Assembly: GCA_009786045.1 (NCBI GenBank)
Contig: WQTY01000151.1
Span: 1-5,909, forward strand
DNA: 5,909 bases
Direction of reading: 5' to 3'
From: Pseudomonadota bacterium
GTDB lineage: Bacteria > Myxococcota_A > Bradymonadia > UBA4248
Positions 1-5,782 of this stretch are shown one piece after another (the stretch's first letter is position 1; each line of letters begins with the position of its first letter). Below the pieces are notes generated by a model. It had not been told where the DNA came from. It saw nothing but the letters and a program-made list of their open reading frames with translations, and made no database searches. The position numbers were made by a program, and so were the translations under genes.

Positions 1-800
1 CGGCAGGCAGTTCGGAAACCATCAGCTGGGATCAGCCCAGAGGCGTTTACCATTGCTCGCTGGTGATTCGGGCCAGGAATGCCTCTGGTGCGCCAGTAAG
101 CCTGCAGGCAGATCACGAGTTCACATCCTCTGCCGGTATCGATCTCCTCGTCAATCTGCGCGAGCTCTCGCCAGAGGTGAACGACATTACGCTGCGAGCG
201 ACTCAGCCGATGGTCAAGGCACACGTGGTGGTGACGGCCGACGACGGCACGAGGATCGATGAGGTCACGCGGGCCGTTTCGCCGCCTTCCAAAGAGGCCA
301 AAATTTCCTGGCAGAAGTCTTCGCTCCAGCCGGCATTGATCGACATACGCATTGAGGATGCCTTTGGCATGTGGGCGACGGGCACGGTATTTTATTATCA
401 GATTCCACACACGGACATCGTTTTTGATACGGGCAAAAGCGTCGTTCGTCCGGATCAGGCGCCGTATCTGCAAGAATCACTGACCGAGATAAAGGCCGTG
501 CTTGGGCGGTATCAGCACGTGGCGATGGACCTTTATATTTCAGGGTTTACCGATACAGTTGGTTCGATGGCATCAAATGACAAGCTGAGCCTGGACAGGG
601 CCCGCGCGATAGCACAATGGTTCCGTGCCAATGGGGTGTCGATTGCGGTGTACTATCGGGGCCTGGGCGAGCGCGTTTTGGCGGTTCAGACCCCCGATGA
701 GACGGATAATGCGCAAAATCGCCGGGCGACTTATGTGCTGTCGAATTCTGCACCCACGGACCATACCGAGCTGCAGGGCGGGAAGTGGCAGAAGCTATGA
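1..800 (+). CDS. OmpA-family protein, C-terminal peptidoglycan-binding domain (5' end outside window)
   Basis: The reading frame is open from position 3 to the stop at 798-800, giving 265 visible residues. A GTG at 63 exists, but the frame stays open and protein-like upstream, so the gene is partial and begins before the window. The last ~110 residues (about nt 417-744) are an OmpA C-terminal domain: the IVFDTGKSVVRP strand, then GFTDTVGS and NDKLSLDRARAIAQWF, then GLGE and NAQNRRATYVL. The Asp of GFTD and the Arg of DRARA match the pair that binds diaminopimelate in OmpA-like domains, so anchoring to peptidoglycan in the periplasm is expected. The upstream ~130 residues look like beta-rich extracytoplasmic domains (for example IDIRIEDAFGMWATG) that I cannot name. 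Any signal peptide or barrel lies off the left edge. The gene overlaps the next one by ATGA, suggesting translational coupling. Confidence 0.88.
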   Translation, partial: AGSSETISWDQPRGVYHCSLVIRARNASGAPVSLQADHEFTSSAGIDLLVNLRELSPEVNDITLRATQPMVKAHVVVTADDGTRIDEVTRAVSPPSKEAKISWQKSSLQPALIDIRIEDAFGMWATGTVFYYQIPHTDIVFDTGKSVVRPDQAPYLQESLTEIKAVLGRYQHVAMDLYISGFTDTVGSMASNDKLSLDRARAIAQWFRANGVSIAVYYRGLGERVLAVQTPDETDNAQNRRATYVLSNSAPTDHTELQGGKWQKL

Positions 801-1183
801 GCGATTATATATTCATATCCCTGATAATACCAATTGCCTGCATAATATCTGGTGAGCTTCAAATGAGATTCCCCTCACATTCGCCTGAATGGAGGTCTTT
901 TTTTCGTCGTGGATATCGGACACCCACATCCATGAGAAGCCAGGCAACATGGGATTTTGCTCAGAAGTACCACGGAAGATGGTGTCGTAATATAGGCTGT
1001 TTCCTGCTTTTTCCTGCAGTAGTCGCGCTGCTTATTATTAAGGATAAAAACGATTCGATGACATTGATGACCACTGTCAATCTTATCATCGGTATCGTCG
1101 GGTTAATTTTTGCAGTTATCATCACCGAGATTGCATTGCGCAAAAATTTTGATAAAAACGGCAATCCCAAGATGGAAGATTAG
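797..1183 (+). CDS. SdpI-family small integral membrane protein
   Basis: 128 residues starting at ATG 797, whose ATGA overlaps the stop of the OmpA-type gene. A GTG at 785 would add four residues, but the ATGA junction with the purine-rich gaag just upstream is the more natural start. Predicted helices are at about 4-19, 66-82 and 92-115. The diagnostic part is GYRTPTSM (39-46) followed by ATWDFAQKYHGR (50-61), which matches the SdpI-type signature (G-x-R-T-x-x-S/M, then W-x-x-A). The family is named for Bacillus SdpI, an immunity and signalling membrane protein, but most members are uncharacterised, so immunity is not implied here. Length is short but complete for single-domain members. The C-terminus is hydrophilic (FDKNGNPKMED). 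The gene is probably co-transcribed with the OmpA-type gene, and the hairpins after it may end the transcript. Confidence 0.8.
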   Translation: MSDYIFISLIIPIACIISGELQMRFPSHSPEWRSFFRRGYRTPTSMRSQATWDFAQKYHGRWCRNIGCFLLFPAVVALLIIKDKNDSMTLMTTVNLIIGIVGLIFAVIITEIALRKNFDKNGNPKMED

Positions 1184-1201
1184 CACGATTGGGTCGCGCC
1201 C

Positions 1202-1279
1202 TATTTGCCCCGTGGAGGCAAATACGGGCCGCGGCACCCGCTATTCGCCCTTCGGGCGAATACGCGTGCGCATTTTTTT
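1202..1279 (+). terminator. Tandem hairpins plus T-run after the SdpI-type gene
   Basis: Two perfect stems lie just past the stop at 1183. The first pairs tatttgcc (1202-1209) with ggcaaata (1217-1224). The second pairs tattcgccc (1242-1250) with gggcgaata (1254-1262) around a TTC loop. A run of seven T follows at 1273-1279, after a further imperfect stem (aatacg/cgcatt). The position between two convergent genes suits transcription termination. The second hairpin and T-run also belong to a repeat with another copy at 3172-3215, so terminator function is inferred, not shown. Confidence 0.45.
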
Positions 1280-1285
1280 GTGCGG
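1243..1285 (+). repeat. Palindromic intergenic repeat, copy 1
   Basis: This 43-nt element has a hairpin (attcgccc-ttc-gggcgaat), then aatacgcgtgcgcatt, a T-run and gtgcgg. It matches 3172-3215 over its whole length with only a few substitutions and a one-base length difference, in the same orientation. It lies between convergent genes. Being short, structured and extragenic, it resembles a REP-like dispersed element. The copy number elsewhere in the genome is unknown. Confidence 0.65.
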
Positions 1286-1336
1286 CCATTCCTGGATTAA
1301 AGTTAGAATGAGCCTGTTTTTGATTTGGAAATGGCC

Positions 1337-3133
1337 TTAGTCTCTGAATAGGTCAGAATTTAAGTGTAATCTGAGCTGATCCAGGATGTTTTTTCCCATG
1401 ACTTTGTAGCCATCGGCATTTGGATGGATGCCATCGGGAGACATATTGGTCTCTACATCGATAACACCGCGCCAGACATTGTCGATGAAGATTAATTCGT
1501 TGGTTTGTGCAAGTTCTTCCAGCATTTTTCCATGCACCAGCAACATGTTCAAAAAGTCTTCTTCGCTGTCGTCGGTGAACAATCCCATGCGTTTCAGTGC
1601 CAGGTGCAGGGCTTGGGCATCTGCAGCGGGTGTGTCGCTGACGCCGAAGGTGTTGACGAGGAAAATGTGCCGATTGTGTGCTTTGAGGGCCATGGTGAGA
1701 TTGTGGAGATCATTTCGGAGCGTTGGGAGCTGCGCATTGGCGGTGGGAACATTTCTCTGTTCAAAGATGTCGTTTGCCCCCAGGAAGACAATGACGGCCT
1801 GGGGATCATGCTTTAGCACGTCGTGCTCGACACGGCGGATAGCATCTTTGGCGGTGTCGCCAGCAAGACCAGCATTGATGACTGGCGGCCAAACGCTTGA
1901 CTCGATAAACTTTGGGTAAGACTGCTGCGGTTTGGCACCGGTGCCGAATGTTAAGCTGTCGCCGAAGCAGACGAAGCTCCTCATGTCGAGATCGTCCTTG
2001 CCATCGTAGATGAGAGCAACGCCGATGCTGCTGTTATCAACGAGGCGCTGGTCAATACATACGCCCGCAGATTTTGTTTTATCTGCATTCTCGGCCTGGA
2101 TGCACTTGACCTGGCTTTGGGCGCCGATGGTGGCATCGAACTCGCCATTCATCCTGCAGTCGCTGTCTTTTTCGCAGTGGGGCAGGCAGAGGCGTACATC
2201 AAGCGATGCCCTGTGTGGATTATCGGGGTTGATACCAATCGCAATGTTCATGTTGAATTCGGCAAGCACGTTTCCGTCGGGGCATGATGTAAAACTATCG
2301 ACCTTGCTATAGTCGCCAAAGGTTGTCATGCCACAGATGTATTCGGCACCCGTACACCTGGTCATCGCGAGTGTACACAGACCATTGGGGAAATAGGTGG
2401 CAGGTTCTATGATGGGGAGCATGTCGAATGAACGGAAACAGCTGCGCACTGCGCCGTTGAGATTTTCCGGTACATTGTCGCAGCCAATGATCCTCAGCTG
2501 CTCGGGGCGCTCAAGGCCCGCCATGCTGCAATTCTGACCATAGCAGAAGCAGGCATCACCTATCTCCTGGCTGGAATCCTTCATGAACGCATCATCACGA
2601 TAATACTCGCCAATGGCGCAGGCATCGACAAGATAATTTACGATTTCGGTTTTATCGGTGAGTGCATAGTTCTTGTCTACAATATGCTTACAACCCGCAG
2701 CATAGCCCGGTTTACCTTCGTTGCCTTTCGGTTCAGTGTCTTCTTCGAGGCAATCAATGATGGTGTTTGCGTTGGCATCGACATCAGGTGTGCCGCATCC
2801 GCACACGCCCGGCATGGTTTTGTTTGGGTCATCGGGGCAAAGATCGATATTTTTGAGACAATCCGGGATGGTATCGCCGTCGGAATCGGTATCTGGTGTG
2901 CCGCATCCGCACACGCCCGGCGTGGTTTTGTTTGGGTCATCGGGGCAGAGATCCTCGCATACGATGTTTCCTGTTTCAGGGGCGATGATATCAGGGATAC
3001 CGCATCCGCATACGCCAGGTACGACTTTGTCTGGATCATTGGGGCAAAAATCGATTGCTTTCTCGGCGGTGCAGCCCAATGTCATTGCCATTGCACTGAT
3101 TGCGATCCAGCTGAATTTCTTCCATTTCTTCAT
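1337..3133 (-). CDS. Lipoprotein with TSP3-like repeats and C-terminal SGNH (TesA-like) hydrolase domain
   Basis: 598 residues. The start is fixed by GGAGG six bases before the ATG at 3133. Residues 1-21 are a lipoprotein signal ending in TLGC, with Cys21 as the lipidation site. Residues 30-128 hold three Cys/Asp-rich thrombospondin-3-like repeats. Residues ~140-380 form a Cys-rich region (including CEKDSDC) that I do not recognise. Residues ~385-590 are an SGNH/GDSL hydrolase: FGDSLT with nucleophile Ser393, AGDT with Gly425, FLGANDIF with Asn454, and DGIHPN with Asp567/His570. All four blocks are intact, and the spacing resembles the TesA/arylesterase group, so an esterase or thioesterase of the periplasm or cell surface is expected. 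The substrate is unknown. The gene converges on the SdpI-type gene and diverges from the barrel gene. Paralogues of its two ends lie at 4181-4504 and 4740-5657. Confidence 0.9.
   Translation of the reverse strand: MKKWKKFSWIAISAMAMTLGCTAEKAIDFCPNDPDKVVPGVCGCGIPDIIAPETGNIVCEDLCPDDPNKTTPGVCGCGTPDTDSDGDTIPDCLKNIDLCPDDPNKTMPGVCGCGTPDVDANANTIIDCLEEDTEPKGNEGKPGYAAGCKHIVDKNYALTDKTEIVNYLVDACAIGEYYRDDAFMKDSSQEIGDACFCYGQNCSMAGLERPEQLRIIGCDNVPENLNGAVRSCFRSFDMLPIIEPATYFPNGLCTLAMTRCTGAEYICGMTTFGDYSKVDSFTSCPDGNVLAEFNMNIAIGINPDNPHRASLDVRLCLPHCEKDSDCRMNGEFDATIGAQSQVKCIQAENADKTKSAGVCIDQRLVDNSSIGVALIYDGKDDLDMRSFVCFGDSLTFGTGAKPQQSYPKFIESSVWPPVINAGLAGDTAKDAIRRVEHDVLKHDPQAVIVFLGANDIFEQRNVPTANAQLPTLRNDLHNLTMALKAHNRHIFLVNTFGVSDTPAADAQALHLALKRMGLFTDDSEEDFLNMLLVHGKMLEELAQTNELIFIDNVWRGVIDVETNMSPDGIHPNADGYKVMGKNILDQLRLHLNSDLFRD
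2750..3046 (-). repeat. Three tandem TSP3-like protein repeats within the SGNH lipoprotein
   Basis: Repeats start at Cys30, Cys63 and Cys99 of the lipoprotein. Each has the pattern C-P-x-D-P-x-K-x-x-P-G-V-C-G-C-G-x-P-D, then a spacer, then a closing Cys (59, 92, 128). Repeat 2 has a DTDSDGDTIPD loop of the calcium-binding TSP3 kind, repeat 3 a degenerate DVDANANT version, and repeat 1 none. Repeats 2 and 3 are 108 bases apart, and I count 57 of 59 identical bases between 2787-2845 and 2895-2953, which indicates recent duplication or gene conversion. Such arrays usually act as rigid stalks holding a domain away from the membrane. Confidence 0.85.
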
Positions 3134-3172
3134 GTCTGACCTCCAAGTTTGTCAGGGTTGATGTTTCCATCA
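3134..3172 (-). promoter_or_regulatory. Structured 5' leader of the SGNH lipoprotein gene
   Basis: Read on the - strand, this leader can form TGATG-GAAA-CATCA (3159-3172; five base pairs, GNRA-type loop). It can also form CTGAC/GTCAG (3136-3140 with 3151-3155), whose loop holds most of the Shine-Dalgarno GGAGG, two bases before the ATG. Nearly the same sequence precedes the paralogue at 4504, and both stems are kept there although the loop lengths differ by one base. The leader could tune translation initiation; that is inference. Confidence 0.5.
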
Positions 3173-3215
3173 TTCGCCCTTCGGGCAAATACGCGCGCGT
3201 ATTATTTTTGTGCGG
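3172..3215 (+). repeat. Palindromic intergenic repeat, copy 2
   Basis: Second copy of the element at 1243-1285, in the same orientation. The first stem (attcgccc/gggcaaat) has one mismatch as + strand RNA but a G-U pair as - strand RNA. It is followed by a perfect 16-nt palindrome at 3188-3203 (aatacgcgcgcgtatt), then a short T-run and gtgcgg. It sits between the divergent lipoprotein and barrel genes and begins where the homology between the leaders of the two repeat lipoproteins stops. Confidence 0.65.
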
Positions 3216-3294
3216 AAAAACCAAAAAAGCAAGATCCTTTGCTACATAGTGGTTTAACGGACAAATACGTTATCCATTTTTGAAGCAGCCTGAT

Positions 3295-3322
3295 TTGAAA
3301 TGAAGAATAATCTTGCTATGTT
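3295..3322 (+). promoter_or_regulatory. Candidate sigma-70-type promoter for the barrel gene
   Basis: TTGAAA at 3295-3300 and TATGTT at 3317-3322 are separated by 16 bases. Transcription would start near 3329, leaving a leader of about 40 bases before the SD at 3357-3362 and the TTG start at 3369. The boxes are imperfect and the organism's promoter consensus is unknown, so this is a weak call. Confidence 0.3.
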
Positions 3323-3356
3323 GACTTTTTGGGATTTATTCCCGGCATACCAGATT

Positions 3357-3371
3357 GGGAGGTATTTTTTG
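3357..3371 (+). promoter_or_regulatory. Ribosome binding site deciding a TTG start
   Basis: GGGAGG at 3357-3362 lies six bases before TTG at 3369-3371. This matches the spacing of the strong SD before the lipoprotein genes in this window. The in-frame ATG codons at 3300 and 3318 have no comparable SD. The TTG start also puts a normal signal peptide (MRTVK plus a hydrophobic stretch) exactly at the N-terminus. Confidence 0.65.
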
Positions 3372-4151
3372 CGAACGGTAAAGATTGTGATTCATACGTT
3401 GCTTGCCTTGAGCATGTTTGCATGTGCAATGACTGTTGCATCGAAGGACTGCCTGGCGCAGGCCAAAGACTCTGGGGTGGATATTCGGGTGAATTTCCGG
3501 TTGCCACTTTCTGGCTTCATGCGTGAAGGTTATCCCGAACACTGGGGCTACAGTCCTGATCGTCCGTCTGATTTTTGTTTCCCTGATGACGGCTATTCTC
3601 GACCTGATTGCTATTATTCTGAATTAGACTCAGTGACGGCATTTTTGGCTGGCTTTGGTGCAGAGTTTGCCATTGGGTATCGCTGGAAATACTTTGGACT
3701 TTATATTGATGCCAGCGTTGATGTACAAAACCCAGCCTATATTCGTGGAAGTCGCGTTAAGCCAAAGTTGGTTTGGGGTGGAGCAGGATACACCTACGAA
3801 GGTTACAGGCCGGATTCGTGGATTCTTGAGGGCGGAGGAACCAAAACGATGCTAAGGGCGGGAGCCTTTTTTACATCGCGCGGCTTTATCCCCATCAATG
3901 ATGCCATCTATATTGACTTGGCATTTGGCATGGGAGTCTTGATAGGAGGTTTTGATCCCTATGGATTTCCGGTGGATTACTGTTGCCCGACCATGTTTCC
4001 TCCAATCGTTGCATTTAAGGGCAACGTCGGCTTTACATATTTTCTGGACGAGTGGTTTGGTATAGGGGCTGAGGTGACGTGTTCATACATTTTGGGAGGG
4101 TCCCCACCACTGACTGTCGTACCAGCACTTCGCACAGTTTTTCAATTTTAG
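3369..4151 (+). CDS. Putative outer-membrane beta-barrel protein with signal peptide
   Basis: 260 residues from a TTG start with a strong SD. An ATG at 3300 would add 23 residues ahead of the signal peptide and has a poor SD. Residues 1-5 (MRTVK) are a basic n-region and about 6-24 a hydrophobic core, with cleavage plausible after AQA at residue 32. The rest alternates hydrophobic, Gly and aromatic residues in short strands (for example AEFAIGYRWKYFGLYIDASV, YIDLAFGMGVLIGG, KGNVGFTYF). The chain ends in Phe (RTVFQF), the usual last residue of barrels inserted by the Bam machinery. I do not recognise the family and no enzyme motif is visible. A segment near residues 65-90 is rich in Tyr, Pro and Cys and may be an outer loop. 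The gene is transcribed alone, divergent from the SGNH lipoprotein and ending 29 bases from the convergent short repeat lipoprotein. Confidence 0.75.
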   Translation: MRTVKIVIHTLLALSMFACAMTVASKDCLAQAKDSGVDIRVNFRLPLSGFMREGYPEHWGYSPDRPSDFCFPDDGYSRPDCYYSELDSVTAFLAGFGAEFAIGYRWKYFGLYIDASVDVQNPAYIRGSRVKPKLVWGGAGYTYEGYRPDSWILEGGGTKTMLRAGAFFTSRGFIPINDAIYIDLAFGMGVLIGGFDPYGFPVDYCCPTMFPPIVAFKGNVGFTYFLDEWFGIGAEVTCSYILGGSPPLTVVPALRTVFQF

Positions 4152-4180
4152 ATTATTAGCGGCGACGTATCGCCCCCTCA

Positions 4181-4504
4181 TCATGGGCGGTCTGCAGAAT
4201 GCCTGCAGAAAGAAACATTTTCTTCGAGGCAATCCATGATGGTGTTGCCGTTAGCATCGACATCAGCAACACCGCATCCACATGCGCCCGGCGCAGTTTT
4301 GTTTGGGTCGTCCGGGCAAAGATCCTCGCATACGACGTTTCCTGTTTTGGGATCGATGGTATCAGGGACGCCGCATCCGCATACGCCAGGTACGATTTTT
4401 TTAGGATCATTGGGGCAAAAATCGACTTCTTCTTCGTCGTTGCAGCCCAATGCAACTGCCATTGCAGCAATCGCGAACCACCTGAATTTTTTCCATTTCT
4501 TCAT
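4181..4504 (-). CDS. Short lipoprotein with two TSP3-like repeats (truncated paralogue of the SGNH lipoprotein)
   Basis: 107 residues. GGAGG lies six bases before the ATG at 4504, as in the large lipoprotein. The signal MKKWKKFRWF...ALGC puts the lipidated Cys at 21. Two Cys/Asp repeats follow (Cys30-Cys59 and Cys63-Cys92), and the last residues (NVSFCRHSADRP) match nothing in the paralogue. Homology with the large lipoprotein runs from the leader through repeat 1 and then fits repeat 3 (DVDANGNTIMDCLEE), so one repeat is missing. It stops just after CLEE, so the Cys-rich middle and SGNH domain are absent. A stem of tctgcag/ctgcaga (4191-4209) lies in the unmatched tail. It may be a surviving small surface lipoprotein or a decaying remnant. 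The intact SD, signal and frame favour expression. Confidence 0.72.
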   Translation of the reverse strand: MKKWKKFRWFAIAAMAVALGCNDEEEVDFCPNDPKKIVPGVCGCGVPDTIDPKTGNVVCEDLCPDDPNKTAPGACGCGVADVDANGNTIMDCLEENVSFCRHSADRP

Positions 4505-4544
4505 GTCTGACCTCCAAAGTCTGTCAGGGTTGATGTTTCCATCA
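4505..4544 (-). promoter_or_regulatory. Structured 5' leader of the short repeat lipoprotein gene
   Basis: This is the counterpart of the leader at 3134-3172. The GAAA-capped hairpin (TGATG/CATCA, 4531-4544) is identical. The second stem (CTGAC/GTCAG, 4507-4511 with 4523-4527) is kept around an 11-base loop carrying the SD. Similarity to the other leader ends at 4544. From there to 4739 I see no gene, only a weak six-base hairpin near 4605-4622. Confidence 0.5.
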
Positions 4545-4739
4545 GCGGTGATTTGCCTTGTGGCTTGCGTTTCTCACGCGTGGGGCTTGACCAGTGTGAA
4601 CTGGACGCTTAGCGTAAAGCGTAGGCAGGAACAATGGCGCAATATTAGTGCCAGGAAATTGAAAGGGTGCCATACATGCCAGGTGGGGAGTTCTGAGTGG
4701 GTAGATACGTGATTCTGTACATTCTTTACACAATCGGTG

Positions 4740-5657
4740 TCAATTGTAGGTCTCTGGCGCCCGTTGTGTGATATGTTGTATGAATTTCTGTATGATCTTT
4801 ATACAAGCATAGAGGGCAAAAACGATCAACATAAAGAAGATGATAGGTCCTAATAATATTAAGAGCAATGTCTGTATTGGCATTTTTCCATCAACCCAAT
4901 AGTTTTTCTCAATATAGGGCTTGAGCTGAACAAAGATGTTTTCTTCCATAACTTTGTAGCCGTTTGCATTTGGATGGATGCCGTCTTCGGATATATTGGC
5001 AGTCACATCAAGGATGCCATACCAAACGTTGTCGATGAAATCAAAACCATTGGCCTGTGCAAATCCTTCTAACATTTTTCCGTGCACTGTGAGCATGGCA
5101 TGAAAATCATCAGTTCCATCTTGAAGAAACAGATCTTTGCGTTTTAGTGCCGAATGCAGGACTTTAGCACTTGTATCAGTGGTACCGAAGGTATTCACAA
5201 TGTAGGTTTTGGGAAACTTGTAATAGGGTCTGTCATGTTGTACTTCCGAGACACCATCACTGATACCTGCCACGAGATTTTGGAAGTTTGTCTTGACTGA
5301 CGGGAATTGCTCGTATGCGGCCGCCACGCTTCCCAGGGGAAATATGTCGCCGGCGCCAAGAAAAATGATCAGCATTTTGGGGCGATGCTGAATGATGTCA
5401 GTTTTGATACGATGGCTGACGTTTCGTGCTGTGTCGCCATCATAGCCCAAGTTGATGATTTCCAGTTCCTGCAGCACAATCCTTTTTTGAAGAAGCGATG
5501 GCCACGATTGTTCGGGCAATGCACCGATACCGGCAGTGAATCCATCACCAAAGCAGACGAGAGTGTGGCCTCTGAGCGAGCAGCCATAGATGGGGCCAAC
5601 GAAGATCAGGCAGAAAGCAAGCATTAGCAAACGGCTGAGGATTTGAGGGCGTTTCAT
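4740..5657 (-). CDS. SGNH-fold lipoprotein lacking the catalytic Ser and Asn (probable pseudoenzyme)
   Basis: 305 residues from ATG 5657, with AAGGAG five bases upstream. An earlier in-frame start at 5708 would bury the signal peptide, so it is rejected. Residues 1-26 are a lipoprotein signal ending in IYGC (Cys26). Residues ~32-250 are an SGNH domain closely paralogous to the C-terminal domain of the 598-residue lipoprotein; they share VNTFG, VHGKMLE, FIDNVW and DGIHPNANGYKVM. Block I is GDGF (Gly39 where the nucleophile Ser should be) and block III is GAGD (Gly103 for the oxyanion Asn). Gly74 and Asp225/His228 are kept. Hydrolysis by the usual mechanism is therefore unlikely, and a binding or structural role is possible. 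Residues ~261-288 form a strong transmembrane helix absent from the paralogue, followed by a basic tail. It could share a transcript with the short lipoprotein 235 bases downstream. Confidence 0.87.
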   Translation of the reverse strand: MKRPQILSRLLMLAFCLIFVGPIYGCSLRGHTLVCFGDGFTAGIGALPEQSWPSLLQKRIVLQELEIINLGYDGDTARNVSHRIKTDIIQHRPKMLIIFLGAGDIFPLGSVAAAYEQFPSVKTNFQNLVAGISDGVSEVQHDRPYYKFPKTYIVNTFGTTDTSAKVLHSALKRKDLFLQDGTDDFHAMLTVHGKMLEGFAQANGFDFIDNVWYGILDVTANISEDGIHPNANGYKVMEENIFVQLKPYIEKNYWVDGKMPIQTLLLILLGPIIFFMLIVFALYACIKIIQKFIQHITQRAPETYN

Positions 5658-5782
5658 GGATGCTCCTTGGAGTGAGTGATGACAGAATAGCGTGCAGGAT
5701 GCCCGCACTCCCAGTAGATATCAACCTCTAATGGCATTGAACATCTGTAGAATATGTCGCCACCTCATCCACAAGCGATGCG

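Noticed and set aside
1428..1919. 163-codon + strand open frame inside the SGNH domain region
   Set aside because: It is antisense to an intact catalytic domain with all SGNH blocks and has no recognisable protein features.
2750..3046. Regularly spaced near-identical segments, considered as a CRISPR-like array
   Set aside because: The spacing is a multiple of three and the segments are in-frame protein repeats in a continuous gene, with no unique spacers.
2684..3161. Long + strand open frames with repeated Cys/Ala/His-rich protein segments opposite the TSP3-like repeats
   Set aside because: They are antisense readings of the repeated coding sequence. The repeat pattern is explained by the - strand gene, which has an SD, a lipobox and domain homology.
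4161..4174. Hairpin ggcga-cgta-tcgcc between the convergent barrel and short lipoprotein genes, considered as a terminator
   Set aside because: The stem is only five base pairs with no T-run on either strand, so a terminator call is not supported.
4236..4712. 158-codon + strand open frame across the short repeat lipoprotein and its leader
   Set aside because: Its first half is antisense to the repeats and mirrors the antisense frame at 2721-3161, and the rest runs through noncoding leader sequence.
4542..4733. Possible 63-residue - strand gene between the two small lipoprotein genes
   Set aside because: I saw no clear SD or domain, and its composition is not protein-like. It also overlaps the upstream region of the short lipoprotein gene.
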